In this document: positions 1 through 7,490 of the stretch, in pieces
Position numbering within the stretch: the stretch's first letter is position 1
Layout: each line of letters opens with the position of its first letter
DNA from: Bacteroidales bacterium
GTDB taxonomy: Bacteria > Bacteroidota > Bacteroidia > Bacteroidales > Rikenellaceae
Length of the DNA stretch: 64,000 nucleotides
Reading direction: 5' to 3'
Assembly: GCA_910574205.1 (NCBI GenBank)
Contig: CAJSYJ010000001.1
Coordinates: forward strand, 496,001-560,000
Made by a program: the position numbers and the translations under genes
Notes under the pieces: model-generated
The model's input: the letters and a program-made list of their open reading frames with translations, nothing else
Databases searched by the model: none
Told to the model about the DNA's origin: nothing

Positions 1-68
1 CGAGCGCAAAATGTCGCACACTGAGTCTGAGTGCAGGATAAAGTTGAATGGAGAAATTGCATCTTAAC

Positions 69-1640
69 CTACTTTCGCATAGCAATCTTCTTATACGCTT
101 TTTTCTTCAGTTTATGGAATTTATTCCACACCTTCCTTGATTGCTTAGCGATATTATCTCCTTGGTTTATATCCATCATAACGGCATTCGCCTTATTTAA
201 GTAACTAATAAAGTTACCCCAATCATACATCGTTGTTCGTCTATACCCAGTAGGACTATCAACATCTGCAACCCATTTTAGTCGTCGCCTTGCTCCAACA
301 TGTGTGAATCGCTTATATAGCCTACCTTCAAACAATGAATTGGAAGGGATATGTGCTTTCTTTGCAAAATGAACACCTCGTCTAAAGGAGCGCTTCATGT
401 TTCGATAGAATTTTGAAAATCCTGAAGTTTTTGCTCTTACCTTATTGCCATCAAAAGCAAAACCTAAATACTCTAATTGTTTATTTGTGTGTATAACATC
501 GTCTTTAACAATACCTCCAATTAGATTGTCATTTTTTCCAAGTTCGTATCTATAAATATTAGTTTTACTCGCCTGAATCTCAAGATACGCCTTTTGTTCA
601 ATTTCGGTCTGCAATAGATTATAGAAAAACTCTTCGTCTTTTTGATCGCATACTATAATTATATCATCACTATATCGCTGATAATATGCATTTTTTGAAG
701 GGTTGGAAACTTCATCATAAATTCTAGCATCAAAATCAAGCATATATATATTTGCGAGAGTGGCACTAATTGGAGTTCCTTGCGGAATGCCTTTTTTATC
801 AGATTTTCCCTGTTCCCTTCTAATTACACTATTATAAGGTTTGTCAACCCTAATTAGATCTGAAGCCTCTCTAAAGAATTCGTTAGCATAACAATATGCA
901 ACAACATTTTCATGTCGCATATTAAAACTTTTGCTGACATGTTTACGCTTTAGTTCTTTGCGACTTGTATCATTGGGCTTATAGCGCTCAACGATTAATT
1001 TATGCTTAAATCTATTAAACAGGTCATATTCATTAACATATTTATAGTCAACAAGATTTTTGTAAATTCTATAATGATCAAGAGGCAAATCTTCTACCCC
1101 CATCACCATTTTCCATTGCTTATGTAATATCCGATGATCAAGGTTATCGAAAAAAGATGTAATATCTGCGATAATTACAGATAATTTACGATGCCTATTG
1201 TTCATTATAAATTGAAAAGCATCAGCAGCAAACTCAATATTGCATTTGTTTCTATCAGCCACATCGCTTTTAGGTATTTTACGATATGCTACAGCGACTG
1301 AAGAATACTCCTTATCGTGTAAATATTCTTCATATGCCTTTGTAAGGACATTATTATAGTAACTATATATGATGGAGTCCAAATGTGAAGGATAATATAT
1401 ATGACGTTTTTTAGGCTCTTTGGCTACACGAATCCTCTTGCCACTAGCATTTTTAGCAGCACTCTCATCAGGTCTAAATTTTCTCTGAGTAATTACTCTA
1501 TGAAGTAATGGAGTAAACTTATGGTTGATGATTTTCTCGGGATCGGTTACATAGTTCTCTACCCAAACACTATCCTTGGTACTTGTTAAAGGTTTCCCAA
1601 TATGTGGATACTTCTTAAATTTAAGCCATTCAGTCTGCAT
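69..1640 (-). CDS. DRT/UG-type antiviral reverse transcriptase
   Basis: This encodes a 523-residue RNA-directed DNA polymerase. The palm motifs are visible: SVIIADITSFFDNLDH near residues 154-169 carries the first catalytic Asp (about D159), GIPQGTPIS follows near 284, and YSDD near 323-326 carries the other two Asp. A GG-V/LGF thumb-side segment follows. The protein is longer than retron RTs and I see no retron VTG motif or group II maturase domain, so it best fits the unknown-group/DRT defence RTs; the subtype cannot be settled by eye. The frame stays open 45 codons further upstream (to 1775), but that stretch overlaps the candidate ncRNA, so I start at the ATG at 1640 (MQTEWLKFKK). It lies divergent to the mobilization genes as element cargo. 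A retron-like or abortive-infection RT is the alternative. Confidence 0.85.
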   Translation of the reverse strand: MQTEWLKFKKYPHIGKPLTSTKDSVWVENYVTDPEKIINHKFTPLLHRVITQRKFRPDESAAKNASGKRIRVAKEPKKRHIYYPSHLDSIIYSYYNNVLTKAYEEYLHDKEYSSVAVAYRKIPKSDVADRNKCNIEFAADAFQFIMNNRHRKLSVIIADITSFFDNLDHRILHKQWKMVMGVEDLPLDHYRIYKNLVDYKYVNEYDLFNRFKHKLIVERYKPNDTSRKELKRKHVSKSFNMRHENVVAYCYANEFFREASDLIRVDKPYNSVIRREQGKSDKKGIPQGTPISATLANIYMLDFDARIYDEVSNPSKNAYYQRYSDDIIIVCDQKDEEFFYNLLQTEIEQKAYLEIQASKTNIYRYELGKNDNLIGGIVKDDVIHTNKQLEYLGFAFDGNKVRAKTSGFSKFYRNMKRSFRRGVHFAKKAHIPSNSLFEGRLYKRFTHVGARRRLKWVADVDSPTGYRRTTMYDWGNFISYLNKANAVMMDINQGDNIAKQSRKVWNKFHKLKKKAYKKIAMRK

Positions 1641-1654
1641 AATTCTAAAAAAAA

Positions 1655-1972
1655 GATTAAAGCTGGTCGTAGCATACCTATTGATGGATACATGCCTGAT
1701 GTTGCTTCTTGCTTGCGCATTAGACAACGCTACTCTTCGATAGAATGAAATTCGTAACTTTGTACCGACTATCAATGATGACAGCTTGCACTACATTAGA
1801 ACCTAAGACAGTTCTTCTTCTCGTTATCCTATGGATAATAAAGCTTGTGAAGTTATTATCCAAGATTTGGAGAATTGGAATCACTCTTCACACGTCAGCC
1901 AAATCCTGCGTGTGGGACACAATTGTGTACTTAACATAAAACGTACCCATCGGTCTTGTCCCAGCTTTAATC
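1655..1972 (-). ncRNA. candidate structured RNA of the reverse transcriptase
   Basis: The stretch just upstream of the RT start is bounded by a perfect 12-bp inverted repeat: GATTAAAGCTGG at 1655-1666 pairs with CCAGCTTTAATC at 1961-1972. In RT orientation the closing arm is followed by a run of eight U and then, within a few bases, the RT ATG. Inside are a 9-bp stem (1833-1841 with 1853-1861), a 6-bp stem (1889-1894 with 1909-1914) and a 12-bp palindrome (1917-1928). A near-consensus -7 box (TAACATTG, 1982-1989 on the minus strand) would start RNA near the outer stem. DRT2, DRT9 and retron systems carry such upstream RNA templates; function here is inferred from position and folding. Confidence 0.6.
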
Positions 1973-1999
1973 ATAATTCAACAATGTTATAGCATATTA

Positions 2000-2096
2000 T
2001 ATGCCAGCCACTCCTTTTGGCATACAATTAGCTGACATTGACAGTTTTGTCCATTTATGAGCGACAATATGTCAGTTGTTATCCAATTAACTGTCA
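2000..2096. repeat. overlapping inverted repeats between RT and HTH gene
   Basis: The gene-free stretch between the RNA/RT unit and the helix-turn-helix gene (1973-2221) holds several inverted repeats. TATGCCA (2000-2006) pairs with TGGCATA (2018-2024). CTGACAT (2032-2038) pairs with ATGTCAG (2069-2075), with a second inner stem TTGTC/GACAA (2047-2051, 2063-2067). TGACAGTT (2039-2046) pairs with AACTGTCA (2089-2096). The core TGACAG/CTGTCA occurs four times in about 65 bases, as operator or accessory recombination sites often do. No open frame here looks real. Confidence 0.6.
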
Positions 2097-2221
2097 TATG
2101 TCTGCCACTTACCACTACCAACCACCATCCAAAAGTTATTTTGCAGTTATATTTTGGTGGGTGATTCCACCATTATAACACCGATTTCCTTTGCCAACGA
2201 AACATTAAAAACAGTTCGAGT

Positions 2222-2587
2222 ATGGCAAATGAAATTACTTTTGATAAGCTGCCGCAGGCGGTGGGTTATCTGACAGAGCAGGTGGAGCGAATCCACAAGA
2301 TTGTGGCGGCATTGCAGCCGCAGACTGCTATCGACAAGCACCGCATTGTAGAGATTGATGAGGCGTGCAAAATCACGCGCAAGGCGAAACCTACTATCTA
2401 CACGCTCGCACGCAAGGGGCTGATTCCTGCATACAAGCGTGGCAAGAAACTCTACTTCTACGAAGATGAGCTTCTGCAATGGATTGAGTCGGGGCGAAAG
2501 CCGTTACAGGCTCTCAACCTGCAAGAGCAAGCGGCAGAGATTGTCCTCGGCGTGAAGCGTAAACCCAAAGGCGGCTTTAACCTCTAA
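2222..2587 (+). CDS. MerR-type helix-turn-helix (excisionase-like) protein
   Basis: A 121-residue DNA-binding protein. Residues about 40-92 form a winged helix-turn-helix of the HTH_17/excisionase type: RIVEIDEACKITRKAKPTIY followed by LARKGLIPAYKRGKKLYF and a helix ending in WIESGR. The N-terminal 35 residues look helical and could dimerise. Small proteins of this type open the mobilization/replication module of many Bacteroides mobilizable elements, acting in excision or gene control. Its TAA overlaps the next gene's ATG by one base (TAATG), implying translational coupling. Which of the two roles it has is not visible. Confidence 0.8.
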   Translation: MANEITFDKLPQAVGYLTEQVERIHKIVAALQPQTAIDKHRIVEIDEACKITRKAKPTIYTLARKGLIPAYKRGKKLYFYEDELLQWIESGRKPLQALNLQEQAAEIVLGVKRKPKGGFNL

Positions 2588-3963
2588 TGCACTCGGCTAT
2601 GAACAGTAAATTGACAGCAGAGGGCATAATGGGTGCAGCAATGCGTATGGGCGCTGAACTATCAGGTGGCGAGTTTCCTATCAGTGTCTTTCCTCACAAG
2701 ATTCAGCGCATCATCACCGAGTTGCACGCCTCGCAGGGTTATCCTATCGACTACATTGCCGCAGCTATGCTCTCGGCATTGGCGGTAAGCATCGGTAACT
2801 CGCATCTTGCACAGGTTAAGCGTGGTTGGGTGGAGAGTCCTATTCTATATATGGCACTCATCGGGCGACCGGGAGCGAACAAAAGCCACCCTTTGAGTTT
2901 CGCATTTCACCCATTTATCGAGCACGACTACCGCCACAACAAGGAGTATCAGGAGCAATATGCCGAGTATGAACGTACGATGTCGATGACCAAGAAAGAG
3001 CGATTGGAGGCAGGCAAAGATGAGTTCCCTATTCCTCCCAAGCGCAGTCGTTTCCTTGTGTCGGACATCACACCCGAAGGGTTAAGCCTTATCCACGCTC
3101 AGAATCCTCGCGGGCTGTGCTTATGGTCTGACGAGTTATCGGCGTGGTTCAAGAACTTCAACCGCTACAACAACGGCTCGGAAGAGCAGTTCTGGTTGTC
3201 GGTGTTCAACGCCAAGCCGACAATCTCGGATCGCAAGAGTTCGCAAAGCTCAATCTTCATCAAACGACCTTATATCTCAGTTGTCGGAACGATTCAGCAG
3301 AAGATACTCGGTGAGTTGGGTAAAGGCGAGAGGGCGAGCAACGGTTTCATTGACCGCATACTTTTCGTAATGCCACAATCGGTACAGAAGAGCCGATGGA
3401 GCGACAGAGAGACACCCGAAGAGTTGGAACAGGAGTGGCAACACATCATCGTCAGACTCATCGAGCAAGAGTGTGAGTTTAACGAGCAGGGCGAACTGCA
3501 ATCGCACCATCTCCCTTTTCGTGAGGCGGCAAAGAGAGAACTATATGCGTGGCAGCACGACAATGCCCGAAAGTGTGATTTGGAGAGTAACGAGGCACTG
3601 CTCGGCATATACTGTAAGTTGGAGATATACATCATTCGCTTTGCACTGATAATTCAACTTGCCCGCTGGACTTACGGAGAGTGCGACAAGGAGGCTATCG
3701 ACATCGAGAGTGTGCGTAGAGCCATTGAACTTGCGGAGTATTTCCGCACCACAGCCATAAGGGTACAGACTTCGATAGGCAACGAGCAACTCAATGAACT
3801 GCACCGCACTATCTACCACCATCTACCGCAAAGGTTTACCACCGCAGAGGGCATTGCTTTGGCAGGGAGTTACGGGATGAAGGAGCACGCATTCAAGATG
3901 ATGCTGAAACGCCATCTGGGGACACTATTCAAGAAAATCAATCACGGAGAGTACAGTAAATAA
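2587..3963 (+). CDS. DUF3987 family ATPase/primase-associated protein
   Basis: A 458-residue protein of the DUF3987 type found in Bacteroides mobilizable transposons and phage-like elements. A P-loop-like IGRPGANKS lies near residues 96-104, and an acidic segment, LWSDELSAWF, near 180 is a plausible Walker B-like region. The C-terminal third is helical. Family members sit beside primase genes and are thought to act as helicase-like ATPases in element replication; that role is inferred. It is coupled to the HTH gene by TAATG, and its stop at 3963 is followed at once by a long hairpin that separates it from the primase-like gene. The start could also be the internal Met at residue 5. Confidence 0.8.
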   Translation: MHSAMNSKLTAEGIMGAAMRMGAELSGGEFPISVFPHKIQRIITELHASQGYPIDYIAAAMLSALAVSIGNSHLAQVKRGWVESPILYMALIGRPGANKSHPLSFAFHPFIEHDYRHNKEYQEQYAEYERTMSMTKKERLEAGKDEFPIPPKRSRFLVSDITPEGLSLIHAQNPRGLCLWSDELSAWFKNFNRYNNGSEEQFWLSVFNAKPTISDRKSSQSSIFIKRPYISVVGTIQQKILGELGKGERASNGFIDRILFVMPQSVQKSRWSDRETPEELEQEWQHIIVRLIEQECEFNEQGELQSHHLPFREAAKRELYAWQHDNARKCDLESNEALLGIYCKLEIYIIRFALIIQLARWTYGECDKEAIDIESVRRAIELAEYFRTTAIRVQTSIGNEQLNELHRTIYHHLPQRFTTAEGIALAGSYGMKEHAFKMMLKRHLGTLFKKINHGEYSK

Positions 3964-3964
3964 C

Positions 3965-4028
3965 TTGTTACTATCCACATTTTGCAACCGTTGATTTTGT
4001 GAAGTTGCGAAAATGTGGATAGTAACAA
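3965..4028. terminator. long hairpin between DUF3987 and primase-like gene
   Basis: A 19-bp perfect stem (arms 3965-3983 and 4010-4028) continues, after a one-base bulge, into a 5-bp GCAAC/GTTGC stem around a 15-base loop. It starts one base after the DUF3987 stop and ends 16 bases before the next ATG. No U-run follows, so it may be an attenuator, mRNA-processing site or protein-binding site rather than a classic terminator. Confidence 0.75.
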
Positions 4029-4044
4029 CAAAACCAAAAAGAAA

Positions 4045-5073
4045 ATGAGATACCGATTCATATTAGAACCATACAAGGGTGTCAGCTCGCGGCACATATG
4101 CCCCAACTGCCACAGAAAAAGTTGTTTCGCATGCTACATAGATACAGATGAGCAGATACGCTTTCCCGACTATGTAGGACGCTGTAACCACGAACAGAAG
4201 TGCGGCTACAACTATACGCCGAAGATGTACTTCGCAGAGAATCCCGATGAAAGGGAGCGACTCTGTGATGATTATCGACCTATGGTAAAACCCGTAAAAG
4301 TAGAGCCACCGCCACCATCTTTCATTGAGCCGAAGATGATGCAACTCTCGATGCACCACTATGAGAAGAATCATCTTTATCACTTCCTGAAAACAGTGCT
4401 CGGCAGGTCGGCAGCAAGCGAACTGATGCAACGCTACAATGTAGGCTCATCGAAGCATTGGACGGGTGCAACGGTCTTTTGGCAAGTGGATATTTCGGGG
4501 CGTATTCGCACAGGAAAAGTGATGCTCTACAACCCTGAAAATGGACGAAGAATTAAGGAGCCGCACAACTATATAACTTGGGCGCACTCGCTCTTGAAAA
4601 AGGAGAAATTCCACTTGCGGCAATGCCTCTTCGGGGAGCATCTTTTGAGTGCCGACAGCCACCAAACGGTGGCACTTGTGGAGAGCGAAAAGAGTGCTTT
4701 GATAGCCTCCCATTTTCTGCCGCAATATTTATGGATTGCAACGGGCGGAAAGAACGGAGCGTTCAATCGTGAGGCAATGAGCGTACTGAAAAATCGTCAG
4801 GTTTTACTCTTCCCCGACCTCGGAGCAACCGACTATTGGAGGGGTAAAATGGAGATGATGCAGCGGCTTGGGATAGAGGTCTCACTCTTCGATTTTATGG
4901 AGAATAACGCCACCTATGAGGAGCGAAAAGCGGGTTCCGACATTGCCGATTATCTCTTAAAAGTCGAGACAAAAGAGTCCGTTTTAAGCAGAATAATTGT
5001 CCGAAATCCGCACCTTGAAACGTTCATTTCAACGCTCGATTTAGAGGTCGTAAGCATTGAGAAACGCCCTTGA
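4045..5073 (+). CDS. zinc-finger/toprim primase-like protein
   Basis: A 342-residue protein resembling the primase-like proteins of Bacteroides mobilizable elements (DUF6371/toprim type). An N-terminal zinc finger is visible, CPNCHRKSCF followed by CNHEQKCGY, like the CHC2 finger of DnaG. A toprim-like core follows: VALVESEKSALIAS near residues 206-219 (Glu in the first strand) and VLLFPDLGATDYW near 252-264 (the DxD-type region reduced to PDLGATD). It probably primes element replication. The frame is open from a GTG at 4015, but that codon lies inside the right arm of the preceding hairpin, so I prefer the ATG at 4045 (MRYRFILEPY). It follows the usual order HTH, DUF3987, primase, mobC, relaxase. 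Confidence 0.75.
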   Translation: MRYRFILEPYKGVSSRHICPNCHRKSCFACYIDTDEQIRFPDYVGRCNHEQKCGYNYTPKMYFAENPDERERLCDDYRPMVKPVKVEPPPPSFIEPKMMQLSMHHYEKNHLYHFLKTVLGRSAASELMQRYNVGSSKHWTGATVFWQVDISGRIRTGKVMLYNPENGRRIKEPHNYITWAHSLLKKEKFHLRQCLFGEHLLSADSHQTVALVESEKSALIASHFLPQYLWIATGGKNGAFNREAMSVLKNRQVLLFPDLGATDYWRGKMEMMQRLGIEVSLFDFMENNATYEERKAGSDIADYLLKVETKESVLSRIIVRNPHLETFISTLDLEVVSIEKRP

Positions 5074-5139
5074 ATTTCAATAGAAAAGAGGGAGTTTCAG
5101 ACTTTGACTTAAAAGGCTGAAATCTGTCTATTTTCAGTT

Positions 5140-5201
5140 GAGCAAGTTTATGTCGGTGTATTACATTTCCCGACAACTTGCTCACCTGAAAGGCAGGTGA
5201 G
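5140..5201. other. candidate oriT: two adjoining hairpins
   Basis: The 174-base gap before mobC holds two hairpins sharing three bases. In the first, GAGCAAGTT (5140-5148) pairs with AACTTGCTC (5175-5183), with an inner stem GTCGG/CCGAC (5152-5156, 5170-5174). In the second, CTCACCTG (5181-5188) pairs with CAGGTGAG (5194-5201). Origins of transfer typically lie just upstream of mob genes and contain such repeats. No nick-site consensus was recognised, so this is a positional and structural inference. Confidence 0.5.
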
Positions 5202-5247
5202 ACGGCTCCCGATGGTCACAAGAATAACACTAAAAACACAACTGAAA

Positions 5248-5556
5248 ATGGAAAAGAGAAATACGATTACAATCCGACTTTCGGATGAACAATACGGTTG
5301 GCTGCGAGCACTGAGCAGACGAAGTAAACGGAGTCAAAGCGAAGTAGTACGCTCACTCATTGAACAAGGTACAGTGCGTGAACGAATCACTCGCGAGAAC
5401 CTCGACATCATTCGAAAACTCATAGGCGAAAGCACCAACCTAAACCAGTTGGCAAAGCAAGCAAACCGACAAGGATTTTTCCGAGTGAGGGACGAGTGCC
5501 AAGCAACAGCATTGAAGATTTCACAACTGATAAAACGAATAAAAGATGATAGGTAA
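5248..5556 (+). CDS. MobC-like relaxosome accessory protein
   Basis: A 102-residue basic protein. Residues 3-40 look like a ribbon-helix-helix DNA-binding domain (NTITIRLSDEQYGWLRAL, then RSKRSQSEVVRSLI). The C-terminal half has the bacterial mobilization MobC signature around NLNQLAKQANRQG, with a helical tail. Such proteins bind oriT and help the relaxase nick DNA. I start at the ATG at 5248 because the upstream in-frame extension overlaps the candidate oriT region and lacks family-like sequence. The 3' end overlaps the relaxase gene by 11 bases, a typical mobC-mobA arrangement. Confidence 0.85.
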   Translation: MEKRNTITIRLSDEQYGWLRALSRRSKRSQSEVVRSLIEQGTVRERITRENLDIIRKLIGESTNLNQLAKQANRQGFFRVRDECQATALKISQLIKRIKDDR

Positions 5557-6499
5557 AATTGTAAAAGGCACATCGTTCGGTGGGTGCGTGAACTATGTGC
5601 TGAAAGAAGAAAAATCGCGCCTGTTGGAGGCTGTCGGAGTGGAGGGCACGCCCTCGGAAATGGCAGAGCAATTTGAGCTACAAACGCTGCTCAACGACAA
5701 GGTCAAAAACACTGTCGGGCACATATCGCTGAACTTCTCTGCGGAGGATGCGGCAAGGCTCGCAACAGATGATAAACTGATGCTCAAAATCGCCCACGAC
5801 TATATGAAGTTGATGGGTATCGAGAACACCCAATTTATCATTGCCCGACACATCGACCGCGACCATCCGCATTGCCACATCGTCTATAATCGAGTGGATA
5901 ATGACGGGCGAACGATAAGCGACAAGAACGACCGTTTCCGAAACGAGAAGGTGTGCAAGATGCTGACGGCTCGCTACCGACTACACTTTTCGGAGGGTAA
6001 GGAGAATATCAAGTTCCATCGACTTCGCGAACACGACAAGGTAAAACACTTTATCTACCTCGCCCTGCGACAAGAGGTTCTCAACGCCACAAGCTGGAGC
6101 GAACTGAGGCGGGCATTGAGACGCTACAAGATTGACACCGAGTTTAAGTTGAATCGCAGAACAGGTGAAGCTGAGGGTGTAAAGTTCATCTGTAATGGGT
6201 ATAAATTCAGCGGCTCCAAGATTGACCGCCATTTCAGTTTTGTCAATATTGCTTGCCGACTTGAAGAGAACGCCTTTGATGCAGGTATCTACCCAAAACA
6301 CAACAGCACTCCCACCCAACAGCGCGTGGAGCCTCGCCAAGAGATTGTTCGCCAAGAGCCAAGCGAAGAGAGTAGCCTCAGTGCCGGCTTGCTCGACCTC
6401 ACAACAGCCCCTGCAACCGATCCTGAAGAGGAGATGCTGGCAAAGCAATATGTAAAGAAGAAAAAGAAGCCACAGCGCAAGCGTGGATTCAGATTGTGA
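5546..6499 (+). CDS. MobP/MobA-type relaxase
   Basis: A 317-residue relaxase/mobilization nuclease. The N-terminus MIGKIVKGTSFGGCVNYVL is characteristic of Bacteroides relaxases; the candidate catalytic Tyr is in NYVL near residue 17. The histidine motif HIDRDHPHCHIVYNR lies near residues 107-121 and supplies the metal-binding His triad. The C-terminus is short, with a lysine-rich tail (KKKKKPQRKRG). It nicks oriT and pilots single-stranded DNA during transfer driven by a helper conjugative element. No type IV secretion genes are visible, so the element is mobilizable rather than self-transmissible as far as this window shows. Confidence 0.9.
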   Translation: MIGKIVKGTSFGGCVNYVLKEEKSRLLEAVGVEGTPSEMAEQFELQTLLNDKVKNTVGHISLNFSAEDAARLATDDKLMLKIAHDYMKLMGIENTQFIIARHIDRDHPHCHIVYNRVDNDGRTISDKNDRFRNEKVCKMLTARYRLHFSEGKENIKFHRLREHDKVKHFIYLALRQEVLNATSWSELRRALRRYKIDTEFKLNRRTGEAEGVKFICNGYKFSGSKIDRHFSFVNIACRLEENAFDAGIYPKHNSTPTQQRVEPRQEIVRQEPSEESSLSAGLLDLTTAPATDPEEEMLAKQYVKKKKKPQRKRGFRL

Positions 6500-6533
6500 T
6501 AATTTATTGTTAAACTATTAAAACTTTTAGACT

Positions 6534-6968
6534 ATGTACGAGTACAAAGCTAATTACAATGACTTGATTAGTGACTTCAATCTCTACCTATGCGAGAGAT
6601 TTGGGTACAGAAATGCGTGCAGTGTTATGTGGAACGAGAATGGCATCTGCATCAGTATTCACAGGGGAAGTTTGGATATTTATATCCGCTTCTGGGAGTA
6701 TAGCAAGGGGGTAGGCAACTACCCCGACTGGAGCATCATCATCGCCCGCTGCGAGTTCCGCGATGAACTGCGAGAGAATCGCATAGAACTTCTCAAAGAC
6801 CTTGTGCGATTCTTCAAGGAGTATATACCCCGCTACGGGTATAAACACCTCTGCACCGAGGATGATGACTACAAGTATTACCAGACGCTCAACCTTCCCT
6901 GCATCAAACGCGGCTTTATGGGACGCCATTGCAACTATGGAGCACCGCTGAAGGATGTTGATGTGTAA
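6534..6968 (+). CDS. hypothetical protein of the mobilization module
   Basis: A 144-residue, probably cytoplasmic protein rich in Tyr, Arg and acidic residues, with no signal peptide or membrane segment. I do not recognise the family. A central segment, GNYPDWSIIIARCEFRDEL, and the repeated aromatic residues suggest a compact alpha/beta fold. It starts 34 bases after the relaxase stop, and an A/T-rich stretch upstream fits Bacteroidetes translation starts. It is probably co-transcribed with the mob genes. Confidence 0.6.
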   Translation: MYEYKANYNDLISDFNLYLCERFGYRNACSVMWNENGICISIHRGSLDIYIRFWEYSKGVGNYPDWSIIIARCEFRDELRENRIELLKDLVRFFKEYIPRYGYKHLCTEDDDYKYYQTLNLPCIKRGFMGRHCNYGAPLKDVDV

Positions 6969-6999
6969 CGGTTGAAGCAACCTTAGAATGTGAGAGGCT

Positions 7000-7148
7000 C
7001 ATTTGTCCGAAGGTATCCAAATTTTTCGGATAGTATCGGACAAATGGGACTCTTTTATTCGGATTGAGAAATTTACTCACGCATCTGAGATATCTACAAA
7101 GCATTTGTCCGAGGCTTACAAATAAATTTTGTAACTGTCGGACAAATG
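7000..7148. repeat. two hairpins with identical 11-bp outer arms
   Basis: Hairpin 1 (7000-7046) and hairpin 2 (7102-7148) are both 47 bases long and share the outer arms CATTTGTCCGA and TCGGACAAATG. Their interiors differ but pair in each: TATCC with GGATA in the first, TTACAAA with TTTGTAA in the second. They lie 102 bases apart in the gene-free stretch 6969-7196. Identical arms with changed but still pairing interiors suggest a selected structure, such as a replication or recombination site, rather than a chance repeat. Confidence 0.7.
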
Positions 7149-7196
7149 TATTTCTCCGCTCTCATCAATCAGTTGTAGATAATCACTTATGTTTTG

Positions 7197-7470
7197 CTAC
7201 GTCATTCCAAATAACTCAGCCATTTAAGTAAGCTCAATAAAGTGTTCTCCAAGATGATAACCCGTCTGTGTTACCCAATCCTGAGCCTTCGCCATCACAC
7301 GCTCAAAGTTCCAGTACTTCCCATAGCCCATCCCTTGTGCTAACTTACACGAGTTCCACCACTCCTTACCACCTTACCACCTTACCACCAGCATCAACCT
7401 CTCGCAGTTGTTCGAAAGGGGATTGAAATTCAGGGATATTGTTATTTGATTGGATATTATCTTTATTCAT
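7197..7470 (-). pseudogene. DinD/RhuM-like remnant disrupted by an 8-bp repeat
   Basis: From an ATG at 7470 the minus strand reads MNKDNIQSNN then PEFQSPFEQLREVDAGGK, resembling the start of DNA-damage-inducible protein D. Within a triplicated octamer the frame shifts and hits a stop. If two copies of the octamer (16 bases) are removed, reading continues as KEWWNSCKLAQGMGYGKYWN and NFERVMAKAQDW, which is DinD-like. A stop then precedes MAELFGMT, a phrase like the DNA-binding part of RhuM-type proteins, and the frame ends at 7197. It is a truncated fossil next to the defence operon. Confidence 0.6.
7366..7389. repeat. (TTACCACC)x3 tandem octamer
   Basis: There are three perfect tandem copies of TTACCACC. 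They sit exactly where the DinD-like reading frame is lost, and removing two copies restores it. This is a typical product of slipped-strand replication. Confidence 0.9.
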
Positions 7471-7490
7471 AATTTACTTGTATCACTGTT

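Noticed and set aside
1745..1939. 64-codon plus-strand frame as a normal gene
   Set aside because: It lies wholly inside the candidate RT-associated RNA, has no convincing promoter or family, and is better treated as part of the RNA region; noted only in case of DRT2-like cDNA expression.
69..1972. Retron interpretation of the RT and its bracketing repeats
   Set aside because: The bracketing repeat resembles retron a1/a2, but the RT is much longer than retron RTs and lacks the VTG motif. It is kept as an alternative only.
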